From positions 16,255,994 through 16,319,993 of the forward strand of contig CM061223.1 in assembly GCA_030844895.1 (NCBI GenBank): 64,000 bases of DNA. Direction: 5' to 3'. This document shows, piece after piece, positions 10,189 through 19,784 of this stretch. The first letter of the stretch is position 1, and each line of letters starts with the position of its first letter. The DNA comes from Ambrosia x helenae. Lineage: Eukaryota; Streptophyta; Magnoliopsida; Asterales; Asteraceae. The notes below the pieces were generated by a model, which saw only the letters and a list, made by a program, of their open reading frames with translations, was not told the DNA's origin and did no database searches. Both the position numbers and the translations under genes were made by a program.

Positions 10189-11377
10189 CCTATTCAACTC
10201 GTTTCATATTTGGCTATTTTTTTTTATATTTACGCGTTTTTTTTACTTGTTAGCTAGTGTTTCCACAAGTATCACTCACAGTTTATGATTCCCCTTAACA
10301 ACAACGTTAGATTATTCTAACACATCTGATCAGTTTCTTCTTCTCGAAATCCTAATTAACGTACTGGTAACTGATCAAAGTAATGTTCCAAACTTAAGCC
10401 AGAAGAATCACGACTCACGAGACATTAATATGCTTACATTCAAGGTGTTGTTTCAATTCAAACTCCCATGCCCGATCGAGCATAAATGCCTTGGCTAAAG
10501 CAGCAGCAGAAACCCTATGTTTTTCAGAAGCTTTTGATTCCATCCATGCAAAAGACCCTTCTTTTTGAGATTCTAAAGTTTGATCTCTACACATAAATGT
10601 TATTCTTGTGTGCAACCTTTTTGCTCTTTCTTTCTATCCCTGGCTACATAATTTGGATACTGTTTTTTGTACTATATTCTTTTATAACTATTGCACGAAA
10701 TCCGCTTGCTTGGTTTCTGCGATTTTATATTTGAATTCTCTCGCATAATAAGGTTCATGTCAAAACGTTGATACAAATGATCTTATTGGAACAAGGCCGG
10801 AATTTTATAAAACATTATATTTTAAAGATTGTAAGAGATATAAAACAGTAAATAATAAAACATTATAGCAAGTTTGACGACTTGTTTGCGCTAATGTGCT
10901 TCAATGACATCTGCATTGTTACGCACAACTTGGTTTGGAAAAAAAAAATCAACGTTGATAACAATTTTGCGTTCTTTGTGATTATTAAGGAACTGATGTC
11001 TTCCATCACATATTTAACCTCACGTGACGTTAAGAGAGAGAACATCATCTTCTTAATGTTTGTCGCTTAGAAATATACATGTAATGTTATACAACTTGCG
11101 TGCCAACGGTTCTAACAAAATCAGAATGCCAATGACAATATGATTTAAAATCACAAGAGATGAATATACTATTTTTTTTTTTCTAACGTAAAACAAACTC
11201 AGCTTAATTATAAACAATGATTTTAATGAATGACTTAATTTGCACACGTCATGTGATTAGCAGATGCTATAATATAAAGGAGTATTGGATTTAAATAATC
11301 TAATGTTTGACTCATTGGCTAATAATAATCTGAACTTTAACGTTGGACCAACAAATACTTATAAAAAAGCAACCATA
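10189..11377. other. Intergenic; one gene-like minus frame
   Basis: The stretch is mostly AT-rich without recognised repeats. The minus-strand frame 10615-10415 encodes SQKEGSFAWMESKASEKHR followed by VSAAALAKAFMLDRAWEFEL and ends KHINVS-stop. The composition looks like a true exon, perhaps a captured or relict gene fragment, but the family is not recognised and no flanking exon was found. The 11053-11247 and 10863-11070 frames appear to be chance. Confidence 0.3.
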
Positions 11378-12646
11378 TAAACAAAAAGAGTAAAGTGCAC
11401 GGATGGTCCCTGTGGTTTGCCCAAATTTCACGTATGCCCCCATATATTTTCATTGGTCCCCAACGTTGACATTTTATAACAGTTTGGTCCCTACCAGCTA
11501 ACGTCGTTAAATTTTATCAGTTAAGTTATGTGAAATGACCAAAATACTCATAGGGACCATCCGAGCAGTTTAATCTTTTGTGTATATGACCAGCACCACC
11601 ACCTCCTCCTCCTCCTCAAACAACCAACATCACCCCCTCCTCCTCCTCCAACCACCACCCACCACCACCACCACCATATTCCTCTGACCACCACTGCCAT
11701 CTTTCCCCAAAACATCACCAAACTGGGTTTGCACAAATTTAAAGATATTCTGGCCAAATTGGGCCGAAATGAATTGGAGAACCAAAAAAAAAGAAGAGAA
11801 AAGTAAAAGTCATCGGCATTCGGCTGAGTCCAGCGTTTATACCACGCGAACATTCTGGACCCCACATTACACAGAAAATTCTAGAACCATCAGACCGAAC
11901 CACAACCACAATCAGACCGAACCACAACCATAACCCAAACCATCGGACCCCAAGCAAACTCAACCCACCGAAACAACTCGTGACCAAACCACCATCACCC
12001 GGACCACCACATCCATGTACCGATCGTTACCTGCAGATCCAACCCAAAACCACCTCGTCACAGCCACCAAAACAATCACCGGGTCCCCACCCCTTGTCGG
12101 ATTGATAACAGAGCGCCGCCACCACCGAGCTGTGTGGTGGTCGGCCGTCCGTTCCCAACAAGAAAGGGAAGAAGATCTGAGAAAGAGAGCGAGAGAGAGA
12201 GAGAGAGAGAGAGGGGGGGGAGAGAGAGTAGGGCTTAATTATTAATCAATCATAGCTGCTGGACAGAATAGTCTTTGGGTTGGTTTTAAGCACTATAGAG
12301 GGAGAGAGAGGGAGAGAACGTGAGGTAGAGAGAGAGAGGTGTTAGACTGATCTGAGAGAGAGAGGGGTTAGACTGATTTGAAAGAGAGAGAGAGAGAGAG
12401 AGAGAGAGGGGAGTAGGGTTTGATTATTATGAGGGAGGAGAAGTGAATAAGATGTTTTTATGAGGGTAATTTAGTAATTTCACATTGACTTAACTGAAAA
12501 ACTTAACCTCCATCCAAGTCAGGGACCATCGATGAAACAAAATACAAACCACAGATACCATACGTGTAATTTCCAAAGGTTGAGGAGCGGAGTTTAAATT
12601 TGGACAAACCACAGGGACCATCCGTGCACTTTACTCTAAACAAAAA
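11378..12646. mobile_element. MULE-type TIR element with 10-bp target duplication
   Basis: The element body is 11388-12636. Perfect terminal inverted repeats start GAGTAAAGTGCACGGATGGT and continue into CCCTGTGGTTTG. The direct repeat TAAACAAAAA flanks it at 11378-11387 and 12637-12646. It encodes no transposase. The interior is CCA/CCACCA-rich on the left (11590-11700) and GA-microsatellite on the right. Overlapping frames at 11548-11987 (minus) and 12015-12245 (plus) are low-complexity. TIR style and a 9-11 bp duplication fit a Mutator-like non-autonomous element. Confidence 0.8.
12179..12424 (+). repeat. GA microsatellite blocks
   Basis: Three GAGAGA runs (12187-12230, 12297-12368, 12380-12412) are separated by duplicated GGGTTAGACTGAT segments, showing local tandem duplication inside the MULE-type element. 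Confidence 0.8.
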
Positions 12647-13321
12647 CCTAGCTAAGAATGACATACAAAAAAAAATACAAAAAATTGAAGCTGGTAGTAA
12701 TAATCAAAATCCAAAGCATCAAGAGCAAGTTTTCGGGTACATGACTAATAAAACAAACTTCGTGTGTCTATGATATTAAGTGACACTCGGTCCAATTATG
12801 CAACCATACCCGAAACATTTTTTTTTTCTTTCCTTGGATAATATAGAAATCCTCTAACCTTGTAGTTTTTTAAATTTATTATGCGGCATAATACCCATCA
12901 TCAGTATACATATAATCCTATCTCAAACAATATTACAATTAAGTATAGAACTTGAATTACCTATTCCTATCTCAAACAAACACATTGTATGACCATCGAT
13001 AGCCAAGTTTCGAAAAGGGGAGTGTAGTGGATTGATTGTTGTTCTGGTGTATATGTATGATGTGTTTGACTCTAATAGAAAAAGGAAAAGAAAAAGAGGC
13101 TTCTTTTCGGCTAAAGCACACATGGGGAGGGGTCCTTCCTTTATTGCAATACAACCATTGGCCCCTTCTTCTTTCCAAGGGAGTAAAAACGACTTTGCAT
13201 GCTTTGGCTTCTTTTTATGTCGTTATTCTTCACTTTCCATTTTGCCTTATGCTACTAATATGTTTGTAGTGACCATAATATCCCGGACATTTAGTATGTT
13301 AAATTTCTAATGTATTACATA
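12647..13321. other. Intergenic, nothing recognised
   Basis: AT-rich sequence. The overlapping frames at 12923-13310 on both strands lack domain-like features and appear to be chance. Confidence 0.4.
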
Positions 13322-13656
13322 CAATAAAATAGGGATGAGCTCGGGACGGTATTCGTACCGAACCGATACCGAACCGACAATACCGATACCGAAAAGTCCA
13401 AAAAACCAATACCGATACCGAACACATACGGTACGGTATCGGTTCGGTATCGGTACGGTATCGGTATTTTGCCTTAAAATACCGATACCATACCGATCCC
13501 GTACCGATACCGATAATACCGAAACCGAAAATCCATAAATATTGGTACCGATACTGATCCCGAAACCCCTCGGTTCGGTATCGGTTTGATACGGTATCGG
13601 GATCGGGACGGGACGGGATCAGTATTCGGCCTTGTATGATCATCCCTACAATAAAA
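13322..13656. mobile_element. hAT-type MITE 1 (8-bp TSD CAATAAAA)
   Basis: The body is 13330-13648 with termini TAGGGATGA and TCATCCCTA. CAATAAAA is repeated exactly at 13322-13329 and 13649-13656. The interior is a mirror of ACCGATACCG on the left and CGGTATCGG on the right, giving a strong hairpin. Both-strand frames across it (13299-13643, 13335-13538) are artefacts of this repeat. Confidence 0.85.
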
Positions 13657-13745
13657 CAGGTTTAAAAAAAGTACACTATTTAATTTTATTTTATTTTTAA
13701 ATAATTAAAATTAGTAGGTTAGGCTTCTATCTCTTTCTTAATGCA

Positions 13746-14156
13746 TAAAACATTAGTGCTGCAAATGAACCGAACGAACACGAACAAGGCCTTGTTCGTG
13801 TTTGTTTGTTAAAGAAATTATGTGTTCACGAACAGTTCATGAACACTTACCGAACGAGATTTGTTGTCCGTCTTCGTTTGTAAAGAAAACCGCCGTGTTC
13901 GTTTGTGTCCGTTTGTTAATTTTGTTCATGAACGCTCATGAACACAAACGGACATTAATGAACACAAACAAGTGTCCATGAACACAAACGAACATAAATG
14001 AATATGTTACCGAACGTTCACGGACATAAACGAATGAACGCGACCTCTGTTTATGTTCGTTCATTTACTAAACAGACGAACACAAACGAACTTCCCGCCA
14101 AACGGTTCATGAACTGTTCCCTAAAATTTCAGTTCGTTTGCAGCCCTATAAAACAT
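13746..14156. mobile_element. hAT-type MITE 2 (8-bp TSD TAAAACAT)
   Basis: The body is 13754-14148. It starts TAGTGCTGCAAATGAACCG and ends CGTTTGCAGCCCTA. TAAAACAT is repeated at 13746-13753 and 14149-14156. The interior is packed with CGAACA, TGTTCG, CATGAACA and TTCATGAAC motifs in both orientations. It belongs to the same broad family as the elements at 21658 and 50652 (GGGCTG(T/C)AAAC termini). Confidence 0.85.
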
Positions 14157-14264
14157 ACAATGTTTTTTAGTCATAAGGTATAAAGTAGTTAAACGAGTAG
14201 TATTTATTTAATTAGTTGTGTTTTTTGTGTCATCACTAACCTGTTAAACTCGCTAATCCACGAT

Positions 14265-14824
14265 TTGTCAGCCCTATTTATTTGCATATCAATAGTCTTA
14301 TTGGGTTTTAGTATAACAGCTACTCTGTGGGGCCCACACATCACGTCGGACCTACTAGATCATGGGAGACCAGACGACGATCCGAAAGAGACATATGGCC
14401 GATTAAACGATAGAAACGTCTACTCCACGATTTCCACCCAAAGGTTGTGGTAAACGAGATATAAATGATGAAGAGACAGTGACGTCCAGCCAATGGCGTC
14501 GCGCTTACACACGTCCTCATATGAAAGCACTAACGGTCGGAAGTGGACGGACCAGGAGAATATTCTGAGAGCAACGTCTTTGCCAATCATCTCTATCACT
14601 CCGACTATAAATACTACACTCTTCCAAGGAAAAAAAAAAGATCGGTTCTCTACACTATTAACATATACATTTTACTCTCTAAGAACCAATACTTAGTCTT
14701 ACACTGAAGGGTGTTACGAGGAGAACCCCCTCATGTGCTTCTTGTAACGAGACTCACGATGTTCTAGTTTTACAGAATTAAACTCTCGAAGATTGGATTC
14801 AAGTATTCAACTCCCGATTGAACA
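14265..14824 (+). mobile_element. LTR-like remnant (U3-R-U5)
   Basis: The segment has a promoter-like GC-richer part (CCAAT at 14490 and 14583), TATAAATA at 14606-14613, a TSS-like region, GGAGAACCCCCTC near 14721, and ends CGATTGAACA at 14824. This resembles an LTR of a Ty3/gypsy element. No left TG end, partner LTR or coding region is found. A lone host promoter is an alternative, but no gene follows. Confidence 0.35.
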
Positions 14825-14952
14825 TTATCCATCCGTTAGGTTAGATTGGTGTTTCTTTATTTCTCATTACTAAAACATTATGATATTTTCACTAAACCAC
14901 TTCCCACTTCTTTTTGTCCACATGCCAAGCTTTAGGTTACTAATAAATATAA

Positions 14953-16105
14953 CTAGTGTGTTTAAAAGCGTGCGTTGCGCATCTTACAATTTTGTCGTAT
15001 CCAAAACACTAAAAAACTATTAACAACCAAGTAACTACCAACCATAATTTAAAAACAACATCTCACACAAACATGGGTATATTTGTATTTATTACTTAAT
15101 AACATGTTGTAAATTAAAAAAAATGGACTTGCCCCTTGCCCTTCCCTTGTTTCGAACCTAAGACCTTAAACAATAGAAAACATATATTAAAAACATGTTT
15201 GGAACTTTTGAAAAAAAAAAATTGCACTTCCCATGTTTTGAACTTGAGACCTTGAGGAATACAAATGCATCACAAACGACTCTACCACCAACCCATTTTG
15301 TGATTTATTATGGAATCATATATATTTATTAATAAATAAGTGTTTGAGGAAAAAACTTGCCATTCCCATGTTTTGAACTTGAGACATTAGGGAAGACAAA
15401 TGCACCACAAACCACTCCACTACCAACCCATTTTGCGATTTATTATAAAATCATATATATTTATTAATAAATAAGTGTTTGTAAAAAAAGGAAAAGAAGT
15501 TGTGGCAAGTACTATTCATTTAGTGGAACTATGTTTAAAGGCGCGCGTTGCGCACCTTACAATTTTGTCGTATACAAAACACTAAAAAACTATTATTAAC
15601 CAAATAACCACCAGCCATAATTTAAAAACGACATCTCACACAAACATGAGTATATTTGTATTTATTACATAATAACATGTTGTAAATTAAAAAAAATGGA
15701 CTCGCTCATTGCCCTTCCCATGTTTCAAACTTAAGACCTTAAACAATAGAAAGCATATATTAAAAAAGTATTTGGACCTAAAAAAAACTTGCACTTCCCA
15801 TGTTTTGAACTTGAGACCTTAAGGAATACAAATGCCCCACAAACCACTCCACCACCAACCCATTGTGTGATTTATTATGGAATCATATATATTTATTTAA
15901 GTGTTTAAGGAAAAAAAACTTGTCCTTCCCATGTTTTGAAATTGAGACCTTAGGGAATACAAATGCACCACAAAACACTCCACCACCAACCCATTTTGTG
16001 ATTTATTATAGAATCATATATATTTATTAATAAATAAGTGTTTGTAAAAAAAAAGAAAAAGGAAAAGAAGTTGTGGCAAGTACTATTCATTTAGTGGAAC
16101 TATAA
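14953..16105 (-). mobile_element. Tandem dimer of a Helitron-like element
   Basis: Two head-to-tail copies of about 575 bp (14953-15530 and 15531-16105) each begin (plus view) with GTTTAAA(A/G)GCG, then TTGCGCA and TTACAATTTTGTCGTAT. Each ends with AAGTACTATTCATTTAGTGG. Each also contains a nested duplication of about 130 bp (TTCCCATGTTTTGAACTTGA; CCACTCCACCACCAACCCAT). The left edge on the minus strand gives TGCG-CAA-CGCA, then CTAG followed by T, like a Helitron 3' end. The 5' end is not canonical. Confidence 0.5.
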
Positions 16106-17450
16106 ATATAAGTATAAAATAAGGCATTATTTAATAACTTTTGGATTTTTAGCATATAGTTTTGGTATTGAATTTAAGTAATTCATAGTTTGGTCCATTG
16201 GTCAATAATAATCCGAAATTTAACGTTAGATCAGGATAATCCAAACTGGATATGTGGGTGTAAAAAATGAACCTCCATTAAATATGAATAACTGGGTTAG
16301 TGTAAGCTGACAAGGCATGCTGACGTGACAGCTGGGGTGTCATGTTGACTTGGAAATTTTGTTTTTAATATGACGTCAGCAAAAAAAGGTTTATATCCTG
16401 GTCAAACATTAACGATCGGATTATTATTGGCCTTTGAAAGTTATATTAGGCCTTGAGGTATAGTTTAGCCTCCATTAATCACTTATTTTTCCCCATTTCA
16501 CTTAACTTCAATCTAAAGAAATGGTTTAATCCCATATAAGAGCATTCACATCAGCTCCTCCATAAATGGTGTGAGTGTGATCTCTATATTATATAGAGTG
16601 AGTATAAGTGGTTGTGAGTAGATGAGTGAGAAAATATTTGTAGGAAACACTGTTAATTCATCCTCCATAGTTTTTTAATATTTTTAAAAGTGGTTGTGAG
16701 TAGATGAGAGAAAAAAAATAATGATAAAAGTATAGAATAACTATTATTAAATAGAAAAGGAGAGAGAAAAATAACGATTTTTAGTGTAATTATAGAGATT
16801 GAGATGAAGTAGGTACTAACCATATATTTTTAGTGGTTTTTTGTTTAGATTGAAAAATAATTTAATGCAGAATTTAACATTAGCTTAACATGTTAACAAG
16901 TAACTCTTTTAACAAGAGAGGGTGGTGTGCAATGCAAGTTAACATGTCATGTCACCTTTGACGCTCTTAATATTATAATACACCCCATGACCTTAGTGGA
17001 CGTGATTCCATAACAAGTAGCGTTAGTGTCACCCAATTACATTGGCAACATGAAATGAAAGAAGACCGAAAAAAGGCCAGAAACTGCTATGGATAATGGA
17101 GACATGGTGGTGACTGGTACAACAAAAACAGTCTCACACATGAACCCATAATGATTCATCATATAGGGTGACACCATCATTACCTTAACGAATTTCTATT
17201 TATATGTCAGTTATTTTGAGCAAGTGTAAATCATCACCTAAGTTAAATTAATGAAGACGACTTTTTAATCAATCATTACCTAATTTAGAAAGTAAATTTC
17301 ACATATGTTATATAAATCATGTTGGGGATCACTCTCTTGTTACACAATCACACACAATCACAAACTTGATTAAAACACACGTTACAAAGAGATTGATAAT
17401 CTGTTTGTTATTGTTCTGGATAAACAAACACAGTAGCGCACGAATGATGG
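16106..17450. other. Intergenic with one MITE-like inverted repeat
   Basis: At about 16180-16470, TTGGTCAATAATAATCCG (left) is inverted as CGGATTATTATTGGCC (right), with TTAACGTTAGATCAGGA / TCCTGGTCAAACATTAA next to it, so a MITE is likely although no target duplication is clear. A related half-element lies near 11300-11360. Nothing else is recognised between 16480 and 17450. Confidence 0.4.
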
Positions 17451-17454
17451 ACAA

Positions 17455-18545
17455 AACCTTTAGGTTTAGTTAGGTTATGTAGTTAGTTAAGGACCATTGT
17501 TGTGTAGTTAGTTAATGACCATTGTTGATCGTGATAGTTCTTTAATGGACCTTAATATGTAATATGTCGTAATGGGTCATGATTGGACTAGATTGATCAA
17601 GTATGTATGTTATCATTATGAATGACTATTGTTGATCGTGATTAGCCAAGATGATTGTCATTGACCAAGTAAGGTGTATGAATGAACCATTTTTTTTTAC
17701 TGTGATTGACCAAATATGGTTGAGGTTCATCAATATTGACCAGTTACAGTCTTGATTAACCAATTATTATTCACCATGTTCGATTTCTGCATGACCATTA
17801 GTTACCTAGATTGGCCTATATTAATTAAGTAAAGATGTAATTGACCTAGATGGACCAAGTACGATTTGTGATTGACTAATGTTGTCCAAATATAGATGTG
17901 ATAAACATGATTGCCACGGATGGAATAAATACTATCTATGATTGACCAATGTTCACCAAGTCTAGATGTGATATTTTTTTTTCTTGAACGGCCAACGAAA
18001 TTTCATTCCAATAATCGGCTAGTCTGGAGCTAGCCAACACCAAGTACATATTACACCAAACAAATTACAGCAAAATACAAGCTACTTAAAACTACCAACC
18101 CAATTTATACATATAAAAGCCCCTCCAAATATCCCATTCCAGCAACGGTTGCTTGGAACGAGCCTTAACCCACAGAAAGCTACATGTCTTTATTTCGCCA
18201 AGTGTTGTACTAATCGATCGTTGCACTTGATTGATACCTCATTTCTTGTTCTCCAAATTGACCACAATGCCCTGAGACAAATCGCATGGAATACTTTCTT
18301 TCTATTTCGCGACCCGTCCAAGTATCGTTCCAACTCCAAAATATCTCTGAAACTGAACGCATAAACCGGTTTTAACCTACACCATTGTACGATGAGTTGC
18401 CATATTGATTGCGTGAAACCACATTGATTTATATATATGACCAGCTATAGTTGTTACCGAATGATTATGGTTAACCTATATTGACTATTGTTGACTAATA
18501 TTGATCAAATATAGATGAGATTAACCATATATACTGGTAAATCAT
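17455..18545. repeat. Degenerate TTGACCA repeat tract split by a LINE tail
   Basis: Loose repeats of GACCATTGTTGATCGTGAT and ATTGACCAATGTTCACCAAG run from 17500 to 17965 and resume at about 18440-18545 (TTGACTATTGTTGACTAATA). The LINE fragment at about 17970-18375 interrupts them. Confidence 0.55.
17970..18375 (-). mobile_element. LINE 3'-end fragment, minus strand
   Basis: The T-run at 17969-17980, followed by TTGAACGGCCAACGAAATTT, reads on the minus strand as a LINE 3' terminus with poly(A). It compares with the end of the LINE at 44740 (TTGAATGAAATTTAACTTAA plus A-run). The rest is a 5'-truncated tail with no intact ORF. The same GGCCAACGAA block closes the SINE at 32532-32845. Confidence 0.5.
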
Positions 18546-18835
18546 AGGTTTAGATGTTTATATATGAAAATTAGCTTAAGATTGATAGATTATAAAGCGA
18601 ACACTTACCAAGATGTGTGTTTAATAATATTTTGAATATACCGTTACAACGTATTTATTTTTGTCAATATTTCGTTGTAAACTTTATTTAAAACCAAGTT
18701 ATGTGTGTTAGTCTACAAGTCATCATAGCCTAAACGTACAAGTCATTTTAACATTTTTAAAAAAATGAATATGCCTTTGTTTTAAAGAATAAATTCTCAA
18801 CGTTTCGGGTTAAATTTCGCTAATGTGGAATACTG
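18546..18835. other. Intergenic, AT-rich
   Basis: No feature recognised. Confidence 0.4.
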
Positions 18836-19147
18836 TAAGACCGGGTGTAATGGCAAGCGAATTGGGCATGAATGGGCAATTTTGGCGCCCAATTCACCCA
18901 CGAACACCGCCCCTGTTAAAGGGGCGCTAATCCTTCCCCAGCAAAATATTTTTTTTTGGGTGAAATATTGGGCCAGCCAATTCCATGATGTCATGTGGCA
19001 CTTTTTTATTAAATGAAATATTTAAATATGTCTCTTTCACCCACCATTATACCCCTTGCCCATTTCAAGCCCCTTCACCCACCAAAGTGGCCTCACATGC
19101 CAAGTGTCAAAAAATGTCCCTTTCACCCACCATTACACATGGTCTAA
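18836..19147. mobile_element. Tourist-like MITE (TSD TAA)
   Basis: The body is 18839-19144 with termini GACCGGGTGTAATGG and CCATTACACATGGTC, flanked by TAA at 18836-18838 and 19145-19147. Repeated CCCACCATTA blocks occur near the right end. A TWA duplication and a 15-bp TIR fit PIF/Harbinger MITEs. The antiparallel frames at 18797-19016 are not genes. Confidence 0.75.
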
Positions 19148-19225
19148 GTTACGAGTGACGCTATCGCAAAAGTGTCGTGACAAACCAAGCCGACCAACGC
19201 AGACCAAATTCCCAAGCATGAGTTA

Positions 19226-19627
19226 ACAAATTCCTTTAGTTTTCCCTCATATGTAGCCCAGGTGGTAGGAGGCCGGCCTTTCCTTTGGAGAGGTGCAGGT
19301 TCGATCCCCACGAGTTGCATTTGTGGGACAAAGGTAATGATGGTGATGTGTCTTGACCCGCAGTTGGCGTGGCTGGTCCGGACCTGATCCTAAGCCACCC
19401 CCGGTTTTAATCCGACCGTTACTTTAGCGATTCAATTCGTGTAGAGGCGGCACGGTTTCCGGGTGGACGCCATAAGACCAAGTCTGATACTCCGAGGACG
19501 CGGGCCCAGTTTAGACAACGTAAGTTCCAAGCAGCAGAGCTTGGTCTGGGCTGCTGTCGTGACAGTGCGAAATCAATCGTCTGCTGTTGTAATTAGCCTA
19601 AAAAAAAAAACAAATTCCTTTAGTTTT
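19226..19627 (+). mobile_element. Full-length SINE with 18-bp target duplication
   Basis: The body is 19244-19609. A tRNA-like head is present: A box TAGCCCAGGTGGTAGGAGG near 19253 and B box GGTTCGATCCCC at 19298-19309. A tRNA-unrelated body of about 290 bp follows and ends in an A-run at 19600-19610. ACAAATTCCTTTAGTTTT is repeated exactly at 19226-19243 and 19610-19627. The insertion lies about 160 bases upstream of the DUF630/632 start codon, so it may be in that gene's promoter. Confidence 0.9.
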
Positions 19628-19679
19628 AATGTAAAAGTAAAAAGACAAAAAACAAATAAATTCCCCTTTCTTCGTTAGT

Positions 19680-19784
19680 TAAAAGACATACACAAACACA
19701 CTCTCTTCACTCCTTCCTCTTCCTTAACCACTCAAACCACTCCACTTCACTCACCTGAGACACACCCCCACCACCACCACCACC
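19680..19784 (+). promoter_or_regulatory. Pyrimidine-rich 5' leader of the DUF630/632 gene
   Basis: CT-rich sequence (CTCTCTTCACTCCTTCCTCT) with a CACCACCAC run leads directly into CACCATGGG, a strong plant start context. No clear TATA box is visible between the SINE and the start. Confidence 0.5.

Noticed and set aside
11548..11987. Trp/Gly/Val-rich minus-strand ORFs
   Set aside because: They are complements of CCACCA and CCTCCT low-complexity DNA inside the MULE-type element.
13299..13643. Tyr/Arg-rich ORFs on both strands
   Set aside because: Product of the palindromic ACCGAT repeats in hAT MITE 1.
19250..19320. Possible tRNA gene (A and B boxes)
   Set aside because: No acceptor stem closes, and the sequence continues as a SINE with A-tail and 18-bp target duplication.
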